Source of the DNA: Chloroflexota bacterium
GTDB lineage: Bacteria; Chloroflexota; UBA11872
Length of the DNA stretch: 64,000 nt
Assembly: GCA_026707585.1 (NCBI GenBank)
Contig: JAPOWQ010000066.1
Span: 1 to 64,000, forward strand
Direction: 5' to 3'
Shown here: positions 24,028 through 33,176 of the stretch, piece after piece
Layout: each line of letters starts with the position of its first letter
How positions within the stretch are numbered: position 1 is the first letter of the stretch
Notes under the pieces: generated by a model
Told to the model about the DNA's origin: nothing
The model's database searches: none
What the model saw: the letters and a program-made list of their open reading frames with translations, nothing else
Position numbers and translations under genes: made by a program

Positions 24028-24414
24028 TCAGGCCGGCTCGATGTCGGTGCGGGCGAAGTCCCGGCCTTTGAACAGCAAAGGCTCGCGGGACACCGCCGCC
24101 AGCGCATAGGCAAAGCAGTCGCCGAAGTTCAGTCCGGCCGGATGGTTGCCCTTGCCGAAGCGTCGCCAGGCTCCGCGCGCCGCTCGCGCATGGTCGGGAG
24201 TGACCGGCGCCAGCTCGATCGCCGCAGCTTCCAGGAAGGCGTCAAGCTCATGCCCGGCCGCAGCGCCACTGCGGCTTTCGAGGACGATCGCTGCTTCCAG
24301 GAAGTTGACAACCGACATGCGGCAGTGCGGAGCTTTCGCGACGGCTTCGTGGTACCGCTCCGCTCCGGGCTCGCCGAACAGGATGGCCATCACCGCCGAC
24401 GTGTCGACGATCAC
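24028..24414 (-). CDS. vapC: VapC-type PIN ribonuclease toxin
   Basis: This 128-residue PIN domain starts MIVDTSAVMAILFGEPGAE with catalytic Asp4. It has the Glu in NFLEAAIVLE and Asp in GLNFGDCFAYALA, then a LLFKGRDFARTDI end. This is the standard VapC layout, with all acidic residues present. Its ATG overlaps the stop of the upstream VapB gene by 4 bases (ATGA), indicating coupled translation. It should cut specific RNAs when released from the antitoxin. Confidence 0.92.
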   Translation of the reverse strand: MIVDTSAVMAILFGEPGAERYHEAVAKAPHCRMSVVNFLEAAIVLESRSGAAAGHELDAFLEAAAIELAPVTPDHARAARGAWRRFGKGNHPAGLNFGDCFAYALAAVSREPLLFKGRDFARTDIEPA

Positions 24415-24668
24415 TTGGGCAGCCCGCGGTCGTCGTAGAGCAGTTCGCCATGGTCGACCGGCGGACCTCCCTCGCGCACGAGCTCGGCGCAGCGCCGGGC
24501 GATAGCACGCATCTCCTTGAGTCGCGCCTCGACGCTGCGTTGGCGGCGCTCACGCGCCAAGCGCTCCTGAAGCGCGACGGTGATGGCGCCGGTCATGGTT
24601 TCACCGGTGAGGTAGCTTAGTTCTCGCGCCAGCCGGCAGGTCTCGTCGTTCTTGATGTTCAGGCTCAT
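24411..24668 (-). CDS. vapB: VapB antitoxin, Rv0623-like
   Basis: This 85-residue antitoxin begins MSLNIKNDETCRLARELSYL, then TGETMTGAITVALQERLARE. This is the pattern of the Rv0623-like (PSK) transcription-factor family, in which the N-terminus binds DNA. The C-terminus (HGELLYDDRGLPK) would wrap the VapC active site. It overlaps vapC by ATGA. Autorepression from the region just above 24668 is expected; no clear palindrome was identified there. Confidence 0.92.
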   Translation of the reverse strand: MSLNIKNDETCRLARELSYLTGETMTGAITVALQERLARERRQRSVEARLKEMRAIARRCAELVREGGPPVDHGELLYDDRGLPK

Positions 24669-25070
24669 CGAGATTCCGCTGGGTAGAAGGGCTTAGCCCC
24701 TTTCTACCACACCCGATCCTCCGGCAGGCTCAAGTCGAGCCGAACAGGTACCTGCGGGCGCGGTGTGTTGTAGCGCGGATCGTTGCGTTGGGAGGGGCGG
24801 AAGCGTCCGAGCTAGCGGGTGGCGACGGTGGGAGCGTCGTTTGCAAGGGTATCCCGGAGTGAAGTTTCGATCAGGGACGAGAGGGACGGGCCGTGCGTGT
24901 GCTCGAAGCGCTCAGCTTCAAGAGCTAGCCCTTCGTCCAAGTCAACTGTGAGTTACCGCTTCATGGCGGTATGACGGTTCCGTGGCGGGCAGACGGGGCG
25001 GGGGATTCGAGTTTAGTCGCGTCCCGGGGCGGGTCCCAGGCTGCGCGCAGCCTGGGCCACATTCAGACCG
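24669..25070. other. gap between vapB and sbcC, decayed sequence
   Basis: No convincing gene is seen in these 400 bases. Around 24890 one frame reads RVLEALSFKS and then a stop, faintly like the start of an AAA ATPase gene. This is too little to call. The right end holds a perfect 22-bp palindrome (see separate entry). Confidence 0.3.
25035..25056. terminator. perfect 22-bp palindrome downstream of sbcC
   Basis: CCCAGGCTGCG is followed immediately by its reverse complement CGCAGCCTGGG, 15 bases beyond the sbcC stop. It would fold a strong hairpin in the sbcDC transcript. No T-run follows on that strand, so it may be a Rho-assisted terminator or an RNA-protecting structure. Confidence 0.45.
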
Positions 25071-27875
25071 CTAGCCCACTTCTACGGTACTGGCCTGGCT
25101 GGTGTGGGTGACGCGGAGGATGTTGTCGATGTGGCGTTCGAAGGTGTCGTCGTGGGAGATGACGACGAGCTGGCTGAAGCCGCGGACGGCGAGGATTTGC
25201 TGGGCGAGGTTTTCGCGGCGTTCGGCGTCCAGGTGTTGGGTGGGTTCGTCGAAGAAGGCGATGTCGAGGTTGAGCAGGTCGCGGAGCAGGGCCAGGCGGA
25301 CGGCCAGGGCGGCGGCCATCTGCTCGCCGCCGGAGAGCTGACCAAAGCGCCGTTCCAGGCCGCTGCGGCCGAGCACGATGTCGTAGTCGGCCGCCCAGCG
25401 CAGGCGGCCGCCGGGCGCGCCCATGATGTCGCTGTAGATCTCGTCGGCGCTGTCGGACACGCTGGCCAGCAGGATTTCGGTGACCCGGGGGCCGGCGTCG
25501 CGTAATAGGCGTCGGATGAACTCGGTGCGGTCCTCGAGCCGGGTGACGCGGGCGATGCCGGCCTGGGCGGCTTCCAGGTCGGCGCGCACCTGGCGGAGGG
25601 CGTCCACGTCGGCGGCGAGCCGCTGCACGTCGGCTTGCATGCGGGCGGTGCGTTCGGCCAGCTGGCGGGCGAGGCCGAGGGCGGCGTCGCGGGCCTGGCG
25701 GGCTGACGCCAACGCGGTCGGATCGAAGCTGGCGCGGGCTTCACGAAGGGCCGATTCGGCGCCGGCCGCAGCGGTTTCGGCCTGGGCGGCGCCTTGTCGG
25801 GCCGTTGCAAGCTCGGCGGTGCGGGGCTTGAGTTGACCGGCCACGACTTCGTGCTTGAGAAACCAGTCGTGCGCGTCGGCGTGCGCGGCCAGCGCGGCGC
25901 GGGCCGCGGCCAGGGCGGCGAGGTCGTCGCGCAGGGCTCGCAGTTCGCGGCGGGTTGCCTGGAGCGAGGTCTCGGCCAGTTCGCGGCGGCGCCTGGCGAT
26001 CGCCAGCAGGTCGGCGGCGGCGGTATCGACGGCAGGATCCCGGGTTGACGCCAGCTCGGCCAGGGCGTCGACAGCGCGGTGGGCGGACTGGGCCAGCGTG
26101 TCGCGGGCGCTCGACGCCTGATGCCGGCCGTTCGCCAGGGCCGCCAGGTCGGCCGTGTTGCGGGCTTCCAGCGCGTCCATAAGAGCAGTGGCGGCGGCGA
26201 TGTCGAGGTCGGCGGAATCCAGGCGCCGGTGCAAGTCGGCCACGCGCTGGCGGGCCACGTCGGCCTGGCGGGCTTCGGTTTCGGCCTGCTCGGCTTCGGC
26301 GACGCCGCGCTGGGCCTGAGAGATGGCCGCGTTGAGCGCCAGCAGCCGCTGCTCGCGTTCGACCGCCTGGCGCCGAAACACGCCGGCGACGTCCGGGATG
26401 GTTTCCAGGTTGCGGCAGAGATCGGTGAAGAACGGGCAGGTGCGGGTGTCGGTGAGCAGGCGCTGGGCGTGGCGATCGGCTTCCAGCAGGGCCGCTTCGC
26501 GGGCGTGCTCTTCGCGCCGCGCGTGCAGCAGGGCGCGCCGGTGCGTCAGCTCCGCGGCTACCGACGCGCGGGCTTCCAGCAGCTCCAGCTTGCGGCGGCC
26601 GTCGTCGTAGGCCTGAACGACCGCCTCGCGTTCGCGCATCCAGCGGGTGTGCAGGGCGTAGGCGTCTTCGCGGGCCTGGCGCAGGGAGATGTTGGCGGCC
26701 GCCTTGCGTGCCTCGGCCTCGGCGATGCCGTGTCGGACATCGCGCCGCACCCGGCGGAAGCGGGTTTCGAGATCGCCGTCGAGTTGAAGGACGGACGACG
26801 CGTGGGCGGGCCGGCCGGCCTCGCGGCGTACTTCCGAGAGATCGTCCTGCGCGCGATCCAGCGCTGCCGCCCGCCGGGCGCGTTGGAGGTCCAGGTCACG
26901 GGCGCGTTGATCCACGGGCTGGAGCTGGGCTACGCGGGCCTGCGCGGCCTGATAGGCGGAGTGCGCGGCGCGGGAAACTTCCAGTTCTTCTGCTGCGGCG
27001 CGGGCTTCTGCTTCGGCCGCGGCGGCGCGGTGGGCTCTTTCCGCAGCCTGCTTGCATCGCTCCACGGCGGCCGAGTGCTCGCGCCTGGCCTCTTCGAAGG
27101 CCTGACGGTGGGCGTCGTGTGCGGCCAGGTGTTTGGTGGCGGTTTCCAATTCGGCTGCTGCCTGCGTTTCCGCCTTACGGGTCTGTTCAAGCGCCTGTTG
27201 GGCCGCGGACAGGCGGGCGAGGAGTTCCGGTTCGGCGGCCAGGCGGCCTTCCAGGTGGGAGGCCTTGACCTCGAGCGCGTGGCGGCCCTGGGCGTAGTGC
27301 TGGGTGAGGCGGCGCAGCAGATCGGCGGCCTGCTGGTACTCGGCGGTGCGCAGGATGGGATCGAAGCGGGCCTTGCGCAGGCGCGGCGAGTCCAGGAAGT
27401 CGGCGGTGAGGCGCCCCTGGGGCACGCCGACGACGTGTTCGAAGACGTCGGCCGGACTGCTGAGGCCTTCCACGCCCAACTGGCCCGCCAGCCAGGCCTC
27501 GAGCTCGGTGGCCGGCTGGTCGATGGATCGATTCAGCTCGACGTCGAATAGCGAGACCGTGGTCGTGGCGTTGTCGGCCAGGGCGCCCGTGGCCCGCGAG
27601 CGGGCGCGGCGCATGGTGCGTTCCACGCGGTAGACGCGGCCGTCGCGCGGGGAGGTGAATTCAACCTGGACCGCAGCTTCGGTCGTGCCGTGGCGCATGA
27701 AGCGGACCTGTGGGCGGTGCGGCATGAAGCCGAAGAGGCCGTAGCCGATGGCTTCCAGCAGGGTGGTTTTGCCGGCGCCGTTGGGTCCGACGATGGCGGT
27801 GAGGCCGGGCTGAAAGCGCACCGTGGCCTGGACGAAGCTCTTGACGTTGCGCAGCGCGACCTCGTGGACGAACAC
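25071..27875 (-). CDS. sbcC: SbcC/Rad50-type SMC ATPase, exonuclease subunit
   Basis: This 934-residue protein has Walker A GPNGAGKTT (residues 30-38) and long coiled coils either side of an apex near residue 480. The C-terminal ABC signature is LSGGEQMAAALAVRLAL, followed by Walker B LDIAFFDEPTQHLD. With SbcD it forms the nuclease that opens hairpins and double-strand ends. The apex carries TCPFFTDLCRNL, a Cys-x6-Cys arrangement rather than the usual CPxC zinc hook. Start is GTG 27875, one base after the sbcD stop, so the two form an operon. Confidence 0.93.
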   Translation of the reverse strand: MFVHEVALRNVKSFVQATVRFQPGLTAIVGPNGAGKTTLLEAIGYGLFGFMPHRPQVRFMRHGTTEAAVQVEFTSPRDGRVYRVERTMRRARSRATGALADNATTTVSLFDVELNRSIDQPATELEAWLAGQLGVEGLSSPADVFEHVVGVPQGRLTADFLDSPRLRKARFDPILRTAEYQQAADLLRRLTQHYAQGRHALEVKASHLEGRLAAEPELLARLSAAQQALEQTRKAETQAAAELETATKHLAAHDAHRQAFEEARREHSAAVERCKQAAERAHRAAAAEAEARAAAEELEVSRAAHSAYQAAQARVAQLQPVDQRARDLDLQRARRAAALDRAQDDLSEVRREAGRPAHASSVLQLDGDLETRFRRVRRDVRHGIAEAEARKAAANISLRQAREDAYALHTRWMREREAVVQAYDDGRRKLELLEARASVAAELTHRRALLHARREEHAREAALLEADRHAQRLLTDTRTCPFFTDLCRNLETIPDVAGVFRRQAVEREQRLLALNAAISQAQRGVAEAEQAETEARQADVARQRVADLHRRLDSADLDIAAATALMDALEARNTADLAALANGRHQASSARDTLAQSAHRAVDALAELASTRDPAVDTAAADLLAIARRRRELAETSLQATRRELRALRDDLAALAAARAALAAHADAHDWFLKHEVVAGQLKPRTAELATARQGAAQAETAAAGAESALREARASFDPTALASARQARDAALGLARQLAERTARMQADVQRLAADVDALRQVRADLEAAQAGIARVTRLEDRTEFIRRLLRDAGPRVTEILLASVSDSADEIYSDIMGAPGGRLRWAADYDIVLGRSGLERRFGQLSGGEQMAAALAVRLALLRDLLNLDIAFFDEPTQHLDAERRENLAQQILAVRGFSQLVVISHDDTFERHIDNILRVTHTSQASTVEVG

Positions 27876-27876
27876 G

Positions 27877-29172
27877 TCAGGCCAGCCGCCGTTCCAGGTG
27901 TTGGGCCAGCGCCTCGGGGGATTGGCCCTCGAGGGCGGCGGCCTTGAGGTCGAGCGCGGCGGCGGTGAGCGCCTCGGCCTCGTCGGCGTGGGGCGACTCC
28001 GCGATCAGCTGGCTCAGCACCTCGCGTTCGATGGCGCGCACATTGGTTCCGTAGCGGGCGGCGGCGGTGCGGCGCCGGTCGCCGGCCAGCTGCAGGGTCA
28101 CGCGCACGTGGAGCGGCTGGAAGGCCGCATGGACTATTTCGGCAAGCTGATCAGTGTCGAGGTGAATGCGCTCGAAGCGCAGGCGGCCGGTCAGCCGCAG
28201 TTCGACCACGGGGGGCTCACTGAAGAGTTCGAGGGGGCCCGAGACGGCCGCCTCGACATCGGCGGCGAGTTCGTCGAAGTCCGCCGCTTCGCCGGCTTCC
28301 ACGCTCAGGCGGCGGAACGGGCGGCGGGCAATGACGTCGTCCCTGAACCGGGCGTCGATCGCCGCGGGGCGGCCGGGGCGAAGCGTTACGTCGTAGAGGC
28401 CGCGGGCCCGGCCCTCGCCCTCGTTTGGCTGGCCGGCCAGACCTTCCAGGATGTTGTGGGCTTCCAGCGCTCCGGGGTTGAAGATCCAGGGGGTGTGGTC
28501 CGGCAGGCTGTAGGCGTAGTGGACATGGCCCAGCGCCAGGTAGTCGGTGAAGGCGCGGATGGGGGCCAGGTCTTCGAGCGTGACTCCGCCGACGCCCAGG
28601 TGGACGGCTTCGTCCACGCCGGTATGCAGCAAGCCCACGACGGCGCGCTGGCCGCCAGCGGGCACGGCGGAGAGCGAGGCAGCGATTTCGGGGATATGGG
28701 CCGCCAGGCGAGCGCCCAGATACTCCACGCCGAAGACGCGGACCGGGCCGATGTCGGTGTAGGCGCCGAAGCCGCGTTGGCTGGTCCAGGGCTGGGCCTG
28801 GAGCCGGCCGGTCAGCGGGTCGAACTGCCGCAGCAGGCGCAGGTGGCCGTGGCGGCTCAGCTGCCAGAGCCAGGAGCGCTCGCCGCGCCGGAACCAGCGT
28901 TCGTGGTTGCCCTCGTTGGCGACGACCGGGATGCCGGCGCGGGCCAGGCGCTCCAGCGCGATGTCGGCGGCGGCGTAGGTTGACGGCTCGATGGACTTGG
29001 AGTCGAAGAGATCGCCGGCGATGGCTACGAAGTCCGGCTCGACCCGCAGGCAGTAGTTCACCGCTTCATCGAAGGCGCGGACGAAGTCGGCGGCGCGTTC
29101 GGTCAGCCCGTACTGGCGGAAGCCCAGGTGAACATCCGCGAGGTGGACGAAGCGGATCGGGGCGTCGCTCAT
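27877..29172 (-). CDS. sbcD: SbcD/Mre11-type exonuclease subunit
   Basis: This 431-residue calcineurin-fold nuclease has phosphoesterase motifs HLADVHLG, AIAGDLFDS, NEGNHERW and LGHVHYAY in order. They hold the two metal ions. ATG 29172 is preferred over an in-frame ATG at 29187. The extra five residues (MQRSR) are encoded by the inverted-repeat element that begins at 29174, and family members start close to this Met. The element separates the gene from its original upstream region. It is co-transcribed with sbcC. Confidence 0.92.
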   Translation of the reverse strand: MSDAPIRFVHLADVHLGFRQYGLTERAADFVRAFDEAVNYCLRVEPDFVAIAGDLFDSKSIEPSTYAAADIALERLARAGIPVVANEGNHERWFRRGERSWLWQLSRHGHLRLLRQFDPLTGRLQAQPWTSQRGFGAYTDIGPVRVFGVEYLGARLAAHIPEIAASLSAVPAGGQRAVVGLLHTGVDEAVHLGVGGVTLEDLAPIRAFTDYLALGHVHYAYSLPDHTPWIFNPGALEAHNILEGLAGQPNEGEGRARGLYDVTLRPGRPAAIDARFRDDVIARRPFRRLSVEAGEAADFDELAADVEAAVSGPLELFSEPPVVELRLTGRLRFERIHLDTDQLAEIVHAAFQPLHVRVTLQLAGDRRRTAAARYGTNVRAIEREVLSQLIAESPHADEAEALTAAALDLKAAALEGQSPEALAQHLERRLA

Positions 29173-29173
29173 G

Positions 29174-29439
29174 CGAGACCGTTGCATAGCTCAGAGCTGG
29201 TTGCCCGGAAGACCCTCACCCCAGCCATCTCCCAGAGGAGGCCTTCGCGTAACCCGAGCTTGGTTGCCCGGAAGACCCCTCACCGAATTCGGCCGAAGAC
29301 GGCCGAGTCTGCCTCTCCCCTTGGAGAGGGTGAAGAACGGCGTCCCCTTGAATGGGTTGACATCGAACACCGTTGCGCTCCGCCGGGGCAGGAGGAGGAG
29401 CGGCCGCAGCTTCGAGGACGCCGGGCGTGTTGCAGAGGG
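29174..29439. mobile_element. composite MITE-like element before sbcD
   Basis: It begins GAGACC at 29175. It holds two nested units (ggttgcccggaagacc at about 29200 and again at about 29264, the second preceded by a decayed ggccttcgcgtaaccc end) and finishes gttgcagaggg. The direct repeat CGCTCATG flanks it (29166-29173 and 29440-29447). Its extra half (ccttgaatgggttgacatcg) matches the composite at 16273-16514. The left repeat contains the ATG of sbcD. It fills most of the 378-base gap between sbcD and the isochorismatase-like gene. Confidence 0.7.
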
Positions 29440-29550
29440 CGCTCATGGCTGGCAATTGGGCAGGTTCGAAGGGGTGCCAAGAATACCAAACAAAAAGCGA
29501 ACACGGGCGCGAGCGTATGCTCGCCCTGATCGCATCCGAGGACTGACCCC

Positions 29551-30333
29551 ATGCAACTGACGCTGCGTTACCAGGCGATGCACAGCACCGGCCCCGACGA
29601 CAACGTGGAGGCCAACATCGTGCCGACCGAACTGCGGGCCGAGCTTGATCCGGCGGAGACGGCCCTGGTGCTGGTGGATACGTGGGGCGAGCATCCGATC
29701 GCGTCCCATCGTGCGCGCACCAGCGACATTACGGTGCAGCGTATCCGGCCGGCGCTGGATGCGGCGCGGACGGTGGGCGTGACGCCGATTTACGCTCCAT
29801 CGCCGCCCATTGCCGCCACGTATCCGCAGTGGTCCCGCTGGGCCGGGGTGGAGGAGTTGCAGCCGACGCCGGAGCCGGATGACGGCTGGCCGCCGGCGGC
29901 CTATCGCGCCCTGGCCGGACCGTACGAGTCGCTGCAGCGCGCGCCGGGGGAGCTGCCGCCGGACAGCGCCGGCAAGCCGCCGGAAGACTGGCACCGATTC
30001 CGCACGATTCACCAGGCGGTGGCACCGCGGGAGGACGACATCGTGATCGCGACCGGCGAGCAGATGCAGCGCGTGCTGCGCGACCTGCGGCTGGTGCACC
30101 TGGTCTACGTCGGGTTCGCCACCAACATCTGCGTGCGCTTCCGCGACTACGGGATACACGCCATGCGCAATCGCGGTTACGCGCCGATCCTGATGCGCGA
30201 CTGCACCAGCGGAATCGAGACGCGCGAGACCTACGACGGCCTGCAGGTCACCAGCGCGGTGCTGCACGACCTGGAGCGCTGGTGCTTCACGGCGGACTCG
30301 CGGGACTTTATCGCGGCGTGTGCGAGCGCTTGA
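29551..30333 (+). CDS. isochorismatase-like cysteine hydrolase
   Basis: This 260-residue member of the cysteine-hydrolase superfamily has an N-terminal Asp in TALVLVDTWGEH (about Asp43) and a nucleophile Cys in VGFATNICVRF (about Cys194, with the cis-peptide segment before it). The usual middle Lys of the catalytic triad, normally in a K-x-x-x-SAF stretch, is not evident; the region reads DDIVIATGEQMQRVL. A large insertion rich in Pro and Trp lies at about residues 95-150. It may hydrolyse an amide or be inactive. Divergent from sbcD across a mobile element. Confidence 0.83.
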   Translation: MQLTLRYQAMHSTGPDDNVEANIVPTELRAELDPAETALVLVDTWGEHPIASHRARTSDITVQRIRPALDAARTVGVTPIYAPSPPIAATYPQWSRWAGVEELQPTPEPDDGWPPAAYRALAGPYESLQRAPGELPPDSAGKPPEDWHRFRTIHQAVAPREDDIVIATGEQMQRVLRDLRLVHLVYVGFATNICVRFRDYGIHAMRNRGYAPILMRDCTSGIETRETYDGLQVTSAVLHDLERWCFTADSRDFIAACASA

Positions 30334-30366
30334 CGGGCCGACGCCGCTCGCCGGCCGGGCCGGCGG

Positions 30367-32112
30367 CTAAAACGGCAGCGTTAGTTCCTCGCGTTCGCAG
30401 GCGACCCGCCGTTCGTCCGGGTATCTGCCGTCGATCAGCGCCCGGTGCACGTGCTCGTTCACGCAGGAGTTGTTGGGATAGACGCCGTGCGTGGCGTGGT
30501 CGACCTCCACCAGGTACCCGTTGGTGAGCTGCTCCGTCATCAACTCCTCCGACTCAATGAACGGGGTGAATGGGTCGCCGTGGTTGCCGATAACGAGGAT
30601 GGGTACGCCGCCGCCGTCCAGTCGCCCTTCGAGCGGCTCGGGGGCAAACTGGTCGTAGAACGCGCAGGCGGAGAATAGCGGGGGGCCCAGCAGCGCCAGC
30701 AGGGGAAACGCCTCGTCCTGGGCGGCCTGAAAGACTTCCCCGTCGGCCAGGCGAGTTTCACGGTCATGCTCGGGATGCAGCACCCAATCGTCCAGGCAGC
30801 CGATGTGCTCCGGCATTCGCGCCACGCTGGGGCCGTCGTCCTCCCATTGGAACTCGGCAATCTCGAGCAGGATCGACGGATCGTCGTACTCGTTGAGCTG
30901 GTACAGGGCCTCCCAGAGGATCGGCCAGAGGAATTCGGCGTACAGGGTCGTAATGACCCCGTAGGCGGCCGCATCGGGATGATTGCCGGCCCCCTCGTTG
31001 ACCAGGTGCAGCTTTTCGGCGGCCTGCCGGAAGTAGGCCAGCGGGTCGCCATCGTTGTAGATCGGGCACTCGGGGCTATCGCAGGCGGTCAGCGCCCTTT
31101 CAAGAAGAATGGCGATCGGCGCGGTTTCCTCAATCGCGTCGGCTATTCGCCCTTCCTGGTCAGCTTCAGCGTCGACCGGGTTGTCGGCCGCGTCGATGAC
31201 CATGGCGCGCACCGAGTCGGGGAAGAGCGTGGCGTACCAGACGCCCACCGCGGAGCCATAGGAGAAGCCCAGGTAGGAGACCTGCTCGACGCCCAGCGCC
31301 TTGCGGATTTCATCCATGTCGCGGGCGACGTAGGCGGTGTGCAGCAGGCCGCCGACCGGCCCCATGGACTTGATGCAAAGCCTGGCGGCGGCTTCGCCGG
31401 CTGCGATTTCTTCGGGGGTGTCGGCGGGCGCGTCGATGGAGCGACGCAGGTCGAGCTGTTCGCCCGGCTCGCCACACTCGAACTTGGGCTCGGACGCCTT
31501 CACGCCGCGGGGGTCGAAGCCCACGATGTCGAAGCGTTCGACGAGTTCCGGTGCGAACGCCGAGAAGCCGGACCTGATGGACTCGACCAATTCGAGGCCG
31601 CTGCCGCCGGGTCCGCCGGGGTTGACGAGCAGGTAGCCGACCCGCTCGTCGGGCAGTCTGGCCCGATGCACGTTGAGGGCGATGCTGAGGCTGCCGGCGT
31701 CCGGGTCGCGGTAGTCCGCCGGGACTTGCAGGAAGGCGCACTCGAAGGCGCGGCCGGACTCACAGGGCTCCCACTCGATCCCAACGACAGCCGGAGCAGG
31801 CTCCGGCGTCGATGTCGGCGTGGGGGTCGGGGTGGGCGTGGGCTCTGGCGTAGGCGTTGCGGGCGGTGTCGGGGTGGGCGTGGGCTCCGGCGTGGGCGTG
31901 GCCGGTGGGGTTGGGGCCCTGGTAGGCGTTGGCGTGCTGGGCGGCGGCGTGGGCGGGACGCCGGACGCCTGGGTGAGGGCCGTGGGCGTAGCGGCGGGGG
32001 CGGACTCGGACTCGCCGCAGGCCAGGCCCGCAAGGGCGACCAGCGCCAAAACGCCGACAACAGCCGTCTGCTTGAGTGTTCGATTAAAGATTCTCAATGC
32101 GCTTCCTTCCAT
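30367..32112 (-). CDS. exported alpha/beta hydrolase lipoprotein, tripeptidyl-aminopeptidase-like
   Basis: This 581-residue protein has a lipoprotein signal ending LAGLACGE. A Thr/Pro spacer of about 90 residues follows (PTPTPEPT repeats), then the hydrolase. The oxyanion segment is NPGGPGGSG, the nucleophile elbow GFSYGS, the late acid lies in IGNHGDPFTPF, and the His in VDHATHGVYPNNSC. This order fits the TAP-like C-terminal family of secreted peptidases. The spacer would hold the enzyme away from the membrane. It should release short peptides outside the cell. Convergent to the isochorismatase-like gene. Confidence 0.88.
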   Translation of the reverse strand: MEGSALRIFNRTLKQTAVVGVLALVALAGLACGESESAPAATPTALTQASGVPPTPPPSTPTPTRAPTPPATPTPEPTPTPTPPATPTPEPTPTPTPTPTSTPEPAPAVVGIEWEPCESGRAFECAFLQVPADYRDPDAGSLSIALNVHRARLPDERVGYLLVNPGGPGGSGLELVESIRSGFSAFAPELVERFDIVGFDPRGVKASEPKFECGEPGEQLDLRRSIDAPADTPEEIAAGEAAARLCIKSMGPVGGLLHTAYVARDMDEIRKALGVEQVSYLGFSYGSAVGVWYATLFPDSVRAMVIDAADNPVDAEADQEGRIADAIEETAPIAILLERALTACDSPECPIYNDGDPLAYFRQAAEKLHLVNEGAGNHPDAAAYGVITTLYAEFLWPILWEALYQLNEYDDPSILLEIAEFQWEDDGPSVARMPEHIGCLDDWVLHPEHDRETRLADGEVFQAAQDEAFPLLALLGPPLFSACAFYDQFAPEPLEGRLDGGGVPILVIGNHGDPFTPFIESEELMTEQLTNGYLVEVDHATHGVYPNNSCVNEHVHRALIDGRYPDERRVACEREELTLPF

Positions 32113-32303
32113 TCAGCCCGGGACAGAGATACTGGTTGTCGATTGACCGTGGCAGGCCGCGAAGCTACGTCGAGTAATCCGCGACGCAGCCCTCGGCGTG
32201 GCGGTCGCGACCGCAACCGCCATCGTTAATCACTGTAGGGGGTCCGGGTCGCCGGATCGTGAAATGACCAACCGAGCGCGCGAACCACATGGCTGAACGC
32301 GAC

Positions 32304-33176
32304 CTAGTCGGCGCTGACGAATTCGCGCTCGAGTTCGCCGTAGGCGGGCACGCCGATGATGTCCTTGAACTCTTCCAGGCCCGCCAGCGGACCGGCCGAC
32401 GCGGTGGTGCCGTCGGCTACGAGCGCCGCATAGGTGCGTTGCAGGGCGGCGGTGGCCGCGAACAGGCCGGAGAGCGGGTAGACCACCATCATGTAGCCCA
32501 GGTCCTGAAGCTCGGAGGCCGAGAGGAAGGGCGTGACGCCGTCCTCGATCATGTTGGCGAAGAGGGGCACCTCGGGGGCGAAGGCGGCGCGGACGGCGCG
32601 CAGTTCGTCCAGGGAGCGGGGTGCTTCGATGAAGACGACGTCGGCGCCGGCCTCGACATTGGCGTGGCTGCGGGCAATGGCGTCGTCCAGCCCGTTGACG
32701 GCGCGGGCGTCGGTGCGGGCGATGATGACCAGGTCGTCGTCGCCGCGGGCGTGGACGGCCGCGCGCAGCTTTTGCACGTGATCATCGGCAGGCACCACGC
32801 GCTTGCCTTCGAGGTGGCCGCAGCGCTTGGGCCACTCCTGGTCTTCCAGGATGATGCCGGCGATGCCGGCCTGCACGCACTCGCGCACGGTGCGGATGAC
32901 GTTGATGGGGTTGCCATAGCCGGTGTCCATGTCGGCCACCAGCGGGATGTCCACGGTGTGGGCGATGCGGCGGGCGCGGTCCAGCGTCTCGGTCTGGGTC
33001 AGCAGGCCAATGTCCGGCTCGCCGAGGGTGCTGGCGGCCAGGCCGAAGCCGGTGGTGAAGAACTGCGCGAAGCCGGCTTGCTCGATCAGCTTGGCGGACA
33101 GGGCGTCGTAGGCGCCCGGCAGCACGATGATCTCGTCGCCGGCCAGCCGGTCGCGAAGGATGGTCGCTTTGGTCAT
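32304..33176 (-). CDS. isocitrate lyase/PEP mutase-family C-C lyase (PrpB-like)
   Basis: This 290-residue alpha/beta-barrel enzyme carries LPGAYDALSAKLIEQAGF, the metal-binding VADMDTGYG, EDQEWPKRCGH with the catalytic Cys of lyases, and IIARTDA. The KRCGH loop marks methylisocitrate or related 2,3-dimethylmalate lyases rather than PEP mutase. No methylcitrate-cycle partner is nearby, so the substrate is open. Its start faces the dehydrogenase gene at 33297. Confidence 0.88.
   Translation of the reverse strand: MTKATILRDRLAGDEIIVLPGAYDALSAKLIEQAGFAQFFTTGFGLAASTLGEPDIGLLTQTETLDRARRIAHTVDIPLVADMDTGYGNPINVIRTVRECVQAGIAGIILEDQEWPKRCGHLEGKRVVPADDHVQKLRAAVHARGDDDLVIIARTDARAVNGLDDAIARSHANVEAGADVVFIEAPRSLDELRAVRAAFAPEVPLFANMIEDGVTPFLSASELQDLGYMMVVYPLSGLFAATAALQRTYAALVADGTTASAGPLAGLEEFKDIIGVPAYGELEREFVSAD

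Noticed and set aside
24763-24951. 62-codon frame before sbcC
   Set aside because: Composition is noise-like and it overlaps decayed sequence; no support for expression.
31800-31990. Apparent tandem DNA repeat in the TAP-like gene
   Set aside because: It encodes a Thr/Pro surface spacer, a common low-complexity linker in exported proteins, not a CRISPR or mobile repeat.
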